A DNA stretch of 64,000 bases from Clostridium sp. CAG:354_28_25 (GTDB lineage: Bacteria; Bacillota; Clostridia; TANB77; CAG-508), in the NCBI GenBank assembly GCA_001915925.1, contig MNRL01000014.1, forward strand, positions 62,001-126,000, written 5' to 3'. The notes under the pieces are model-generated. The model had not been told where the DNA came from, made no database searches, and saw nothing but the letters and a program-made list of their open reading frames with translations. Below, piece after piece: positions 54,379 to 62,463 of the stretch; position 1 is the stretch's first letter, and each line of letters begins with the position of its first letter. Both the position numbers and the translations under genes were made by a program.

Positions 54379-55245
54379 TTATGATTTTAAGATATCATAT
54401 ATATTTTCGAACACATACCCCTTTTCTTTTAGCGCTTGTATTAGTTGTGGCAATAATTCATATGTACTTTTTTTAGTTCCTATATCGTGCATTAATATAA
54501 CTACACTATTTTTATTTCCCATCGTGGTTTCTACATAGTTCATCATATCATTTACATTGTCCAGACCTGCAGCATCTGCAGTTAATGCATTCCAATCAAG
54601 GTGTGCTACATTGTTTTGGTTTAACAAATTAACAGCTTCTGCCTTGATGTTTGCGTACTTTCCTCCAGAGGTTCCTCCTGGAAATCTAAATACTCTAGAA
54701 TTATATGTTTGATCACCTATTGCATTTTTTATAGCGATTTCTGTTCTGTTATATTCATCTAACACTGCCTGTGGTGAAGAATATATATTAGAATAAACAT
54801 GAGTAAAACTATGGTTTGCTATATAATGCCCTTCTTGATATGCTCTTTTTACTATTTCTGGATATCTTTCGGCATTACTTCCCAATACAAAAAATGTTGC
54901 CTTAACATTATTTTGTTTTAATATATCCAAAATCGGAATAGTAACAGATTTTGAAGGTCCATCATCAAATGTTAGAAAAACTCTTCTATAGTCTGAATTA
55001 TAAATATGTGAAACTCTTTCTACAATTTTATTTTGCTTTTCATTGTCTGAGTAAAATAATTCGTGAGCTGGTCTGTTTTTAGCTAGTATATCTCTTTCTA
55101 TTATACTTAAGTTCTTATTATACTGGCGCACACCAAAAAATATCGCTGTAGATATAAGTGATATGATTAATATCAAAACTATTGTAATTATTACTACTTT
55201 TTTTACGTTTAAACGAGGTTTTACCTCTATTAAATCTAATGTCAT
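54379..55245 (-). CDS. Membrane-anchored polysaccharide deacetylase (NodB/CE4)
   Basis: A 288-residue protein. A cytosolic start, one transmembrane helix (about 17-38) and an outside NodB domain. Motif 1 is TFDDGPSK (catalytic base and metal Asp, about 93-96), motif 2 HSFTH (metal His 145 and 149), motif 3 RVFRFPGG, motif 4 DWNALTADA and motif 5 VILMHDI. All five are intact. It deacetylates N-acetylglucosamine or N-acetylmuramic acid in peptidoglycan or surface glycans, often giving lysozyme resistance. AGGTGA precedes the ATG. No operon partner is present. Confidence 0.93.
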   Translation of the reverse strand: MTLDLIEVKPRLNVKKVVIITIVLILIISLISTAIFFGVRQYNKNLSIIERDILAKNRPAHELFYSDNEKQNKIVERVSHIYNSDYRRVFLTFDDGPSKSVTIPILDILKQNNVKATFFVLGSNAERYPEIVKRAYQEGHYIANHSFTHVYSNIYSSPQAVLDEYNRTEIAIKNAIGDQTYNSRVFRFPGGTSGGKYANIKAEAVNLLNQNNVAHLDWNALTADAAGLDNVNDMMNYVETTMGNKNSVVILMHDIGTKKSTYELLPQLIQALKEKGYVFENIYDILKS

Positions 55246-55354
55246 TTTTGTTCACCTAATATTTGTTTTTTTCGCATCCATTATATATCAAGCATATTTA
55301 AAATTCAATACAAAATACATTTTAGTTACTGCTTCGTAATACGTATTTACATAA

Positions 55355-55442
55355 TTTTTGAACTTTAAGCTCCGTCCCTAAAGTTCAAAAAAGGGATTTA
55401 AGGAACGTCCCCAAATCCCGAAGTACGTTCTAAATCCCTTTT
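55355..55442 (-). repeat. Two adjoining palindromes incl. GGGATTT/GGAACGTCCCC repeat
   Basis: A perfect 13-bp hairpin (55355-55367 / 55379-55391, loop with TCCGTCCC) is followed by the repeat AAGGGATTTAAGGAACGT..ACGTTCTAAATCCCTT (55391-55442). The second reaches within 4 bases of the ATPase stop codon and probably serves as its terminator. Confidence 0.75.
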
Positions 55443-55445
55443 GAT

Positions 55446-58238
55446 TTATGCTTCGTCTTTTGTTGTGTTTATTTTTAATAGTTTGAATATTTCTACAATT
55501 ACTAATGGTGCTATTATTAATAAAATTGTTTCTATTAAATTGCCCATTGGTAAAATTGGTATACTGAATATATGTCTTAATGCTGGTACTAACAATATTA
55601 TGAGCATTAATGCTGCTGATGCTCCTATTGCTAGCAATAACATTTTGTTGTTAAATGGATGTGTTTTAAATACAGATTTTTTGTTATTCCTAATGTTAAA
55701 TACATGTACTAATTCTGAAAATGCTAATACCATAAAGGCCATTGTTTGACCAATTTCTACTTTTACTTCTTGATTTTCTACATATTCTGCACCATTTGCT
55801 AATGCTTCATCTAAGTTTTCTACTTCTTCAACACCATATAAAGTTCCATCTATTTTTACCATAGTTGGTAAATTCTCTTCTGGTGTTGCAATACCAATTA
55901 TAAATGCTGCAAGTGTAAGTAAACCAATCATTATTCCTTGATATACAACTCTAAAACTCATACCTTTTGTAAAAATACCTTTTTGCTTCTTTGGTTTTCT
56001 CTTCATTACATCATCTTCTGCTGGATCAACTGCTAATGCTAGTGCAGGAAGTGAATCTGTTACTAAATTAATCCATAATATATGAATTGGAAGTAATACT
56101 TCGATTAAACCTATATCTATATTAAATGTATTTCCTATCCATGGTGTGATTAGAATTGCTAAAAATAGTACTATAATTTCACCCACATTACTAGAAAGTA
56201 AGAATTGAATAGCTTTTAATATATTGTCATAAATACGTCTTCCTTCTTCTACTGATGACACTATTGTTGCAAAATTATCATCTGTTAAAATTACATCTGC
56301 AGCTTCCTTAGAAACGTCTGTACCTACAATTCCCATTGCACAACCAATATCTGCTGTTTTTAATGCTGGAGCATCATTTACACCATCACCTGTCATAGCA
56401 ACAATTTCCCCATTTGCTTGCCATGCTTTTACTATTCTAACTTTGTGTTCTGGTGATACCCTTGCATAAACTGAATATTTTCTAATATTCTTTGTTAAAT
56501 CTTCATCTGACATTTCTTCTAGTTCACTACCAGTTATAGCTTCATCTTCATTTTCTAATATTCCAAGAGCTTTTGCTATTGCAACAGCTGTAATCTTATG
56601 ATCTCCTGTAATCATTACAGTTTTAATTCCTGCTGTTTTACATTTTTCTACTGCTACTTTAACTTCTTCTCTTGGTGGATCTATCATTCCTACCATTCCA
56701 ACAAATATTAAATCATTTTCTATATTTTTCATTTCTTCATCTGTTGGTTCGTGATCTAGTTCTTTATATGCCATAGCTAATACTCTTAGAGCATCCTTTG
56801 CCATTTCCACATTATATTTATCTATTTCTTCTTTATAATTTGCTAAATCTGTTTTTACTTTTCCATTTACTATATAAGAATTACATCTTGCAAGTAATTC
56901 ATCAATTCCACCTTTTGTATAAACCAGATATTTTTCTCCTACTTTATTTACTGTAGTCATTAATTTTCTGTCAGAATCAAATGGAATTTCTTTTACTCTT
57001 TTTAATTCTAAAGTTTCTTTTACGTCGAAATCAATTTTAAATCCTAAATCTATTAATGCTGTTTCTGTAGGGTCACCTGTTAACTTTCTTTCTGCACCGA
57101 TTTTTGTATCGTTACATAGTGTACATACTTGCATTAATCTATCTAATTCATTGCTGATATCTTTAATGTCTGTAACTTCTTTTACTTCATTATTTACAAA
57201 TACTTTTTGAACTGTCATTTTGTTTTGCGTTAGTGTTCCTGTTTTATCTGAACATATAACTGTTGCGCTTCCTAATGTTTCTACTGCTGGTAATTTCTTT
57301 ATAATAGCATTTTTCTTTACCATTCTTTGAACACCAATTGCTAAAACAATTGTAGAAACTGCTGCTAAGCCTTCTGGAATTGCTGCAACAGCTAAGCTAA
57401 CAGCTGTCATAAACATATCTATTACATTTTTACCATAAGCAATTCCTATTATAAATATTACTATGCATATCGCAAGAGCTGCTATTCCTAATGTTTTTCC
57501 TAATTTATTTAACTTTGTTTGAAGTGGTGTTTCTGTTCCTTCTGTATCACTAATAATTTTAGCAATTTTACCAACTTCTGTATTCATTCCTGTTTCTACT
57601 ACAATACCTTTTCCTCTTCCATATGTTATAAGTGAAGAAGAGAAAAGCATATTTGTTCTATCACCAAGACTCACTTTTTCGTCATCTATAGTTTCTGTAT
57701 TTTTATCTACTGGTACAGACTCACCTGTTAATGATGCTTCTTGTGACTTTAAGTTCGCACTCTCTACTATTCTTAAGTCTGCTGGTACATAGTCACCTGT
57801 ATCTAAAACTACAACATCTCCTGGTACTAATTCTCTAGATTGTACTACTGCTACTTTTCCATTACGCACGACTTTTGATGCATGTGCACTTAATTTTTGA
57901 AGTGCCTCTAATGATTTTTCTGCTTTGCTTTCTTGTACTACTCCAATTATTGCATTAAGTACTACAACTATTAAAATTATAATTGTATCTGTTATTCCTT
58001 CACCTTTTGCAATTCCTACAGCTCCAGATACTATGGCTGCAATAATTAAAACGATAATCATAAAATCTTTAAATTGTTCTAAGAATTTTACAAATAAAGA
58101 TTTTTTCTTTTTCTGCTTTAATTCATTCATGCCATACTTTTCATAATTTGCCTTTACTTGTTCTTCTGTTAAGCCTTCTTTAATATTGGTTTGTAATTCT
58201 TTTTCTACTTGACTTATTCCTTTGTTAAACCAATTCAC
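55446..58238 (-). CDS. Type IIA P-type cation ATPase (Ca2+/Mn2+ exporter type)
   Basis: A 930-residue pump. The actuator has TGES (171-174), helix 4 has AAIPEGL (about 286), and the phosphorylation site is SDKTGTLT with Asp331. Also present are KGGIDELL, TGDHKITA and GDGVNDAPALK, with helix 6 WINLVTDSLPALALAVD carrying Ca-type ligand residues. About ten helices; N-terminal cation ATPase domain. The family moves Ca2+, but relatives behind yybP-ykoY leaders export Mn2+. The riboswitch upstream therefore favours manganese efflux (inference). The start is a GTG at 58238 with AGGAGA 8 bases upstream; an overlapping ATG is out of frame. Confidence 0.95.
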   Translation of the reverse strand: MNWFNKGISQVEKELQTNIKEGLTEEQVKANYEKYGMNELKQKKKKSLFVKFLEQFKDFMIIVLIIAAIVSGAVGIAKGEGITDTIIILIVVVLNAIIGVVQESKAEKSLEALQKLSAHASKVVRNGKVAVVQSRELVPGDVVVLDTGDYVPADLRIVESANLKSQEASLTGESVPVDKNTETIDDEKVSLGDRTNMLFSSSLITYGRGKGIVVETGMNTEVGKIAKIISDTEGTETPLQTKLNKLGKTLGIAALAICIVIFIIGIAYGKNVIDMFMTAVSLAVAAIPEGLAAVSTIVLAIGVQRMVKKNAIIKKLPAVETLGSATVICSDKTGTLTQNKMTVQKVFVNNEVKEVTDIKDISNELDRLMQVCTLCNDTKIGAERKLTGDPTETALIDLGFKIDFDVKETLELKRVKEIPFDSDRKLMTTVNKVGEKYLVYTKGGIDELLARCNSYIVNGKVKTDLANYKEEIDKYNVEMAKDALRVLAMAYKELDHEPTDEEMKNIENDLIFVGMVGMIDPPREEVKVAVEKCKTAGIKTVMITGDHKITAVAIAKALGILENEDEAITGSELEEMSDEDLTKNIRKYSVYARVSPEHKVRIVKAWQANGEIVAMTGDGVNDAPALKTADIGCAMGIVGTDVSKEAADVILTDDNFATIVSSVEEGRRIYDNILKAIQFLLSSNVGEIIVLFLAILITPWIGNTFNIDIGLIEVLLPIHILWINLVTDSLPALALAVDPAEDDVMKRKPKKQKGIFTKGMSFRVVYQGIMIGLLTLAAFIIGIATPEENLPTMVKIDGTLYGVEEVENLDEALANGAEYVENQEVKVEIGQTMAFMVLAFSELVHVFNIRNNKKSVFKTHPFNNKMLLLAIGASAALMLIILLVPALRHIFSIPILPMGNLIETILLIIAPLVIVEIFKLLKINTTKDEA

Positions 58239-58267
58239 TATTCATCTCTCCTTTTTTAGTATTATAC

Positions 58268-58318
58268 ACAAAAAGCAAGACTTTAAAAAACTTTTTGTGT
58301 TTTTTAAAAGTCTTGCTT
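58268..58318 (-). terminator. Riboswitch-controlled intrinsic terminator
   Basis: On the minus strand, AAGCAAGACTTTTAAAAAAC pairs with GTTTTTTAAAGTCTTGCTT and is followed by a T-run. Its 5' arm includes the GCAAGACTTTT that closes aptamer helix P1, so the two folds are exclusive. Confidence 0.85.
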
Positions 58319-58390
58319 ACCTAAATTAGGTTACTAACCAGAATACTTCGCGACTGTTGATTAGTAGTTTACAAGCTACTCCCTTTTAAA
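58305..58390 (-). ncRNA. yybP-ykoY (manganese) riboswitch aptamer
   Basis: Conserved blocks of the yybP-ykoY class, in order on the minus strand: AAAAGGGAGTAGC (58387-58375), ACAGTCG (within 58351-58359), CTGGTTAGT and GCAAGACTTTT (58316-58306). AAAAG pairs with CTTTT to form P1. A terminator directly downstream shares the last block, so ligand binding should prevent termination and turn the pump on. The class senses Mn2+ and is known upstream of P-type ATPases. Recognition is by eye. Confidence 0.85.
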
Positions 58391-58398
58391 GTAGTTGT

Positions 58399-58427
58399 AT
58401 TTTATCACTTAGTAAAAATTTTTTCAA
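58399..58427 (-). promoter_or_regulatory. Promoter of the riboswitch-ATPase transcript
   Basis: On the minus strand: TTGAAA (58427-58422), a 17-base spacer and TAAAAT (58404-58399). It places the start just before the aptamer. Confidence 0.8.
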
Positions 58428-58492
58428 TATTTTTTTTAATTTTATTTATTAATCTTATCAAAGTGTAGTATGTACTCAGCATAAATCTTTTA

Positions 58493-59179
58493 TTATTTTG
58501 CATATAAAATCAATCTTGCTGAACCATTTTGTGAACATGTTGCAAGTGTTATCTCTGGTATTCCGCCAGTATCCCTAAACATATAGCTTGTGTCTTGTGG
58601 AGATGTTTCAAATTTATTATATATCGTATATTCTACAGTTACTCCATACAAATCTGTAATATATACTTTATCACCTATATTTAAATTTTTATTTTTTGAG
58701 AAAAATAGTCTATTTAAATAATTATGCCCTGCAATTACTGTGTTCCCAGGTTCATTTGGTCCAGGTCCATATTCTACACACACACCTTTTTCTAGGGCTT
58801 GTTTTGATAGTGTGGCTATAATTGGATATTGTATCCCTGTCTTTGGAATTCTTATATATCCACAAACATCATAATTATAATATTTTCCTACAGATTTTTT
58901 TGTTTTTGAACTTCTTGCTGTTTTTACTTTACTAGCTTTATTATTTGCTTCACTATTAGTTTGAGCTGAAGCTACTGCCCCATCATCACTTATTATATTA
59001 CTATCAATATCACCAATTTCATTTGTAAATTCTGCTATATATTCGTCCGAATCGTCATTTATGATCTTAGCAGAAATAAATTTATAAATTACATATCCTG
59101 CTATGCATAATAGAATTATCAATAATATTATAAAAAATATATTTAAAACTTTTTTGTATGTATCTGCTGCAGTAGACAT
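58493..59179 (-). CDS. Class D-type sortase, copy 2
   Basis: A 228-residue membrane-anchored transpeptidase. One N-terminal helix (about 10-36), an acidic and Ser/Lys-rich spacer, then the sortase barrel from about 100. The catalytic set is His152 in AGHNY, Cys215 in TLATC and Arg222 in SARLILY. PKTGIQYPI and YGPGPNEPGNTVIAGHN match class D/E sortases. It anchors secreted proteins to the cell wall by cleaving an LPxT-like signal. It is a tandem duplicate of the 59274 gene. AGGAGG precedes the ATG. No sorting signal was found on proteins in this window. Confidence 0.92.
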   Translation of the reverse strand: MSTAADTYKKVLNIFFIILLIILLCIAGYVIYKFISAKIINDDSDEYIAEFTNEIGDIDSNIISDDGAVASAQTNSEANNKASKVKTARSSKTKKSVGKYYNYDVCGYIRIPKTGIQYPIIATLSKQALEKGVCVEYGPGPNEPGNTVIAGHNYLNRLFFSKNKNLNIGDKVYITDLYGVTVEYTIYNKFETSPQDTSYMFRDTGGIPEITLATCSQNGSARLILYAK

Positions 59180-59232
59180 TTCTACCTCCTATTAATTACT
59201 TTCCCACTAATACGATATTTTTTAAAATCTAA

Positions 59233-59271
59233 AAAAAGGGATTTAAGGAACGTCCCCCAAAATCCCTTTTT
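59233..59271. repeat. Palindromic repeat acting as terminator between sortase genes
   Basis: Perfect 12-bp arms AAAAAGGGATTT (59233-59244) and AAATCCCTTTTT (59260-59271) around AAGGAACGTCCCCC. T-runs lie on both sides. It sits 2 bases past the stop of the sortase at 59274. Confidence 0.85.
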
Positions 59272-59273
59272 GT

Positions 59274-59942
59274 TTATTCTGCAAGTTTTGCCCAAATTAT
59301 AATTCTTGCTTTACTATCATCTGTACATGTTGTTAAAGATATTTCTGGTTTTCCTCCAGTATCTCTATCCATATAATCTGCATCTTCTGGAGTTGTTTCA
59401 TATTTATTATATATTACATATTTTAATCTTGTTCCAGAATTATCTGTAATATAAATAGTATCTCCATTTTCTAATTTATAATTATTTGAAAAGAATTGTC
59501 CGTTTCTATAGTTATGTCCTGCAATTACTGTATTTCCTGCTTGGTTTGGTCCAGGTCCATATTGCATTACAACTGATGTATTCATAGCTTTTGTTCCCAT
59601 TTGTTTTAATATTGGAAGATTTACATTAGTTTTTGGTATTTCTATTGCTCCTACAACATCGAAACCTTTAAATTTTTTTTCAGTTCCTGTACTATCACCA
59701 CTTGCGTTTGTAACTGCATTAACATCCAATAAAGAATTAAAGTCTCCAGTTACATTATTTTCTTCTAAAGGTTGAATTCCTAAAGAATTTGTATAATCAT
59801 CCATAAATGCTTGTGTATCTTCTTCTAGGAAATATTTAGTATACATCTCATATCCTAAAAAAGCTAGTAAACCGACAATTCCTACTATTACAACGATTAA
59901 TAAAACAGTTAATACTTTACTATATTTACTATCAACAAACAT
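59274..59942 (-). CDS. Class D-type sortase, copy 1
   Basis: A 222-residue sortase. An N-terminal helix (about 9-32), a spacer, and a catalytic barrel from about 90: EIPKTNVNLPILK, His143 in AGHNYRNGQFF, Cys206 in SLTTC and Arg213 in KARIIIW. It resembles the copy at 58493 over the whole barrel, but the spacers differ, so the two probably have different substrates or locations. GGAGG precedes the ATG; an extended -10 box is upstream and a repeat-derived terminator separates the two genes, so each may be expressed separately. Confidence 0.92.
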   Translation of the reverse strand: MFVDSKYSKVLTVLLIVVIVGIVGLLAFLGYEMYTKYFLEEDTQAFMDDYTNSLGIQPLEENNVTGDFNSLLDVNAVTNASGDSTGTEKKFKGFDVVGAIEIPKTNVNLPILKQMGTKAMNTSVVMQYGPGPNQAGNTVIAGHNYRNGQFFSNNYKLENGDTIYITDNSGTRLKYVIYNKYETTPEDADYMDRDTGGKPEISLTTCTDDSKARIIIWAKLAE

Positions 59943-59973
59943 AATTTTACCTCCAATTACCTATCTAAAGTAT

Positions 59974-59979
59974 ATTATA
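59974..59979 (-). promoter_or_regulatory. Extended -10 box for sortase copy 1
   Basis: TGTTATAAT on the minus strand, 31 bases before the ATG. No good -35 is seen, as is common for extended -10 promoters. Confidence 0.4.
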
Positions 59980-60030
59980 ACATAATTTTATATGTTTTCA
60001 TATACTTTATGTAAATTTTTTCTTTTGTTT

Positions 60031-60375
60031 TTAACACATTTTTGTTCCTAATTTTTTGCCACCTATTAGATGAAAATGTAGATGTTTTACTTCTTGTCCT
60101 CCATCCTCTTTGCAATTATTTATAATCCTATAACCTTTATCTGCAATCCCTTGCTCTTTTGCTATTTTATTTATAACCATATGAATTTTTGCAATTATTT
60201 CTGCTTCACTTTCTGGTACTTCGCTAATATCATTATAGTGTTTCTTTGGGATTACTAATATATGAACAGGAGCTATTGGGTTAATATCTTTAAATGCCAA
60301 TATTTCGTCATCCTCATATACTTTTGTAGATGGTATCTCTCCTTTAATTATTTTACAAAATAAACAATCTTCCAT
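60031..60375 (-). CDS. HIT-family nucleotide hydrolase (Hint-like)
   Basis: A 114-residue HIT protein. CLFCKIIKGEIPSTKVYED is the usual N-terminus with the zinc-site CxxC, then AFKDINPIAPVHILVIPKKH, and the histidine triad HLHFHLIGG near residue 98. Hint-type enzymes hydrolyse adenosine phosphoramidates and related adenylates in the cytosol. It is full-length for the family. AGGAGG precedes the ATG. It is transcribed alone or at the end of the alaS transcript, with two palindromic repeats in the 146-base gap. Confidence 0.95.
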   Translation of the reverse strand: MEDCLFCKIIKGEIPSTKVYEDDEILAFKDINPIAPVHILVIPKKHYNDISEVPESEAEIIAKIHMVINKIAKEQGIADKGYRIINNCKEDGGQEVKHLHFHLIGGKKLGTKMC

Positions 60376-60413
60376 TTTTACCTCCTATGATTTTGGAATA
60401 TCTGGACTTGGGA

Positions 60414-60450
60414 ACATCGGGATTTGGGGACGGTGGTTAAATCCCGATGT
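60414..60450. repeat. Palindromic repeat, GGGATTT-GGGGACGG type
   Basis: Perfect 12-bp arms ACATCGGGATTT (60414-60425) and AAATCCCGATGT (60439-60450) around GGGGACGGTGGTT. It lies in the alaS-HIT gap. Confidence 0.8.
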
Positions 60451-60485
60451 TTAATATTAAGATTTATAACAATATTGATAATCTT

Positions 60486-60520
60486 AAAAGGGAAAAAAGA
60501 ACGTCCCAAAAATCCCTTTT
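60486..60520 (-). repeat. Palindromic repeat at the end of alaS
   Basis: Arms AAAAGGGA (60486-60493) and TCCCTTTT (60513-60520) around AAAAAGAACGTCCCAAAAA. It abuts the alaS stop codon and probably acts as its terminator. Confidence 0.7.
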
Positions 60521-60521
60521 C

Positions 60522-62273
60522 CTATTTTATTAAAACAGCTTTTATCCTTCTAATTCCAGATGAACTAGATTCTTCTTTCTTTATTTTAAATCTTCCTAAT
60601 TCCCCTGTGTGTTTTACGTGAGGACCACCACAGATTTCTTTGCTAAAATCTCCTATTGTATATACTTTTACTCTATCGCCATACTTGCTTGTAAATAAAC
60701 CTATCGCACCTGACTTCTTAGCTTCATCATAGCTCATTTCTTCACAAGTTACTGGTAAATCCTCTTTTATTTTTTCATTTACTAAATCCTCTACTTTTTG
60801 TATTTCTTCTTTAGTCATTTTTTGAGGATGTGTAAAGTCAAATCTTAATCTTTCTGTTGTAATATTTGAACCACTTTGTTTTACATGGTCTCCTAACACT
60901 TCTCTTAATGCTTCATGCAATAAATGTGTTGCTGTATGGTATGCTATAGTTTGCTCATTTTGTTCAGCTAAACCACCTTTAAATTTTTGTTCACTACCTT
61001 GTCTTGATTTTTCTTGATGTTCTTTAAATAATTTATTAAAGCCTTCCATATCTACTTTAATGTTATTCTCTTTAGCTAATTCTTCTGTTACTTCTGGTGG
61101 GAAACCATAAGTATCATATAATCTAAATACTGTTTCAGAATCTATAACATCTTTTCCTTGTTCTTTTGCCTTATTAGTAGCTTTTATAAACTCTCTTTCT
61201 CCATGTTCTAGAGTTTTAACAAATTTACTTTGTTCTTCTAGTATAACTTGTTTAATTATTTCTTTATTTGTAACTAGCTCTGGATACATTTCTTTTAATG
61301 TTTCGATATTTAAATTTATTAAGTTTTCTGTTTCTGATAAATTTATTTGTAATTTATTTAAATGTCTTATCATTCTTCTAATTAATCTTCTTAAAATATA
61401 TCCTCTATCTATATTACTTGGTCTACCACCATCTGCTATTATCATCATAGATGCTCTTAAATGTTCTGCAACTATTCTTCTACTATTAATATTGTCTACT
61501 TTTTGTAACTCTTCTAACTTGTCCATTACTGGTGCAAATAGCTCTGTTTCGAATGGAGTTTGTTTTCCTTGTAATAACATCGTCATTCTTTCTAGTCCAA
61601 GACCTGTATCTACATTGTGTTGTTTTAATTCTGTTAATGTACCATCTTTATGCTTAAAATATTTCATAAATACATTATTCCATATTTCTACATATTTACC
61701 ACAATCGCAATCTGGGTTACATCCTTCTGAACATTTTGGTTTTCCTGTGTCATAAAACATTTCTGTGTCTGGCCCACAAGGTCCTTCTTCACCAGCAATC
61801 CACCAGTTTTCTTTTAAGAAGTATATTCTTTCTTTTGGTATTCCTGCTTCTTCCCAGTATTTTGCAGCTTCTTCGTCTTTTGGTGCGTCTGCATTTCCTG
61901 CAAAACAAGTAACAGATAATTTTTCTACTGGTATATTTAATACTTTTGTTAAGAATTCAAAGCTCATTTTTATAGCTTCTTCTTTAAAATATGCTCCTAA
62001 TGACCAATTTCCTAACATTTCGAAATATGTTAAGTGTCTATTATCTCCTACCTCATCTATATCGTTTGTTCTTAAACATTTTTGGTAATCTGTTAATTTA
62101 TTACCTTCTGGATGTTTTTCTCCTAATAAATATGGTACCAATGGTTGCATTCCAGCTGTTGTAAATAAAACAGATGGATCATTAATTGGTATTAATGGCG
62201 CACTTGGTATTATTTTATGATCGTGTTCTTCAAAAAATTTTAAAAACTTATTTCTTATTTCTATTGCTTTCAT
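60522..62273 (-). CDS. alaS: Short alanyl-tRNA synthetase lacking the C-terminal domain
   Basis: A 583-residue enzyme; standard AlaRS is about 870. The class II catalytic core is intact (IRNKFLKFFEEHDHKIIPSAPLIP; DPSVLFTTAGMQPLVPYL; RHLTYFEMLGNWSLG; NVDTGLGLERM). An inserted CSEGCNPDCDC cysteine cluster may bind zinc. The tRNA-recognition helical region and an editing domain follow, with HTATHLLH and CGGPH zinc-site motifs. The frame then ends: the DHHA1/C-Ala domain is absent. The end is clean, with a terminator-like repeat right behind the stop, so this looks natural rather than truncated by mutation. The ATG at 62273 has GAGGGAG upstream. The promoter is near-consensus. Confidence 0.92.
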   Translation of the reverse strand: MKAIEIRNKFLKFFEEHDHKIIPSAPLIPINDPSVLFTTAGMQPLVPYLLGEKHPEGNKLTDYQKCLRTNDIDEVGDNRHLTYFEMLGNWSLGAYFKEEAIKMSFEFLTKVLNIPVEKLSVTCFAGNADAPKDEEAAKYWEEAGIPKERIYFLKENWWIAGEEGPCGPDTEMFYDTGKPKCSEGCNPDCDCGKYVEIWNNVFMKYFKHKDGTLTELKQHNVDTGLGLERMTMLLQGKQTPFETELFAPVMDKLEELQKVDNINSRRIVAEHLRASMMIIADGGRPSNIDRGYILRRLIRRMIRHLNKLQINLSETENLINLNIETLKEMYPELVTNKEIIKQVILEEQSKFVKTLEHGEREFIKATNKAKEQGKDVIDSETVFRLYDTYGFPPEVTEELAKENNIKVDMEGFNKLFKEHQEKSRQGSEQKFKGGLAEQNEQTIAYHTATHLLHEALREVLGDHVKQSGSNITTERLRFDFTHPQKMTKEEIQKVEDLVNEKIKEDLPVTCEEMSYDEAKKSGAIGLFTSKYGDRVKVYTIGDFSKEICGGPHVKHTGELGRFKIKKEESSSSGIRRIKAVLIK

Positions 62274-62348
62274 TATCATTCTCCCTCTCGTTTGCGTTTA
62301 ATTTATAGTACCGATTATGTTGTAATTGCTTAAATTTTACGCATTTAG

Positions 62349-62377
62349 ATTATATTATATTATGCTGTAAATTGCAA
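62349..62377 (-). promoter_or_regulatory. Promoter of alaS
   Basis: On the minus strand: TTGCAA (62377-62372), a 17-base spacer and TATAAT (62354-62349), 76 bases before the ATG. There is no room for a T-box leader. Confidence 0.75.
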
Positions 62378-62463
62378 GATTTATCATATTTTTATCTTTT
62401 TAGCGTATAATTTAATTTTTTCTAGAAATACTAATTTTAGACAAAGTAAAAAGGAGGAAAAAT

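Noticed and set aside
62383..62411. Sigma-A promoter for spoVT
   Set aside because: TATAAT is present, but the position 17 bases upstream (ATCATA) is not a -35 box; a sporulation sigma factor is possible but cannot be shown.
62280..62463. T-box leader upstream of alaS
   Set aside because: The gap is only about 180 bases, the alaS promoter lies 76 bases from the start, and no T-box specifier or antiterminator motif is seen.
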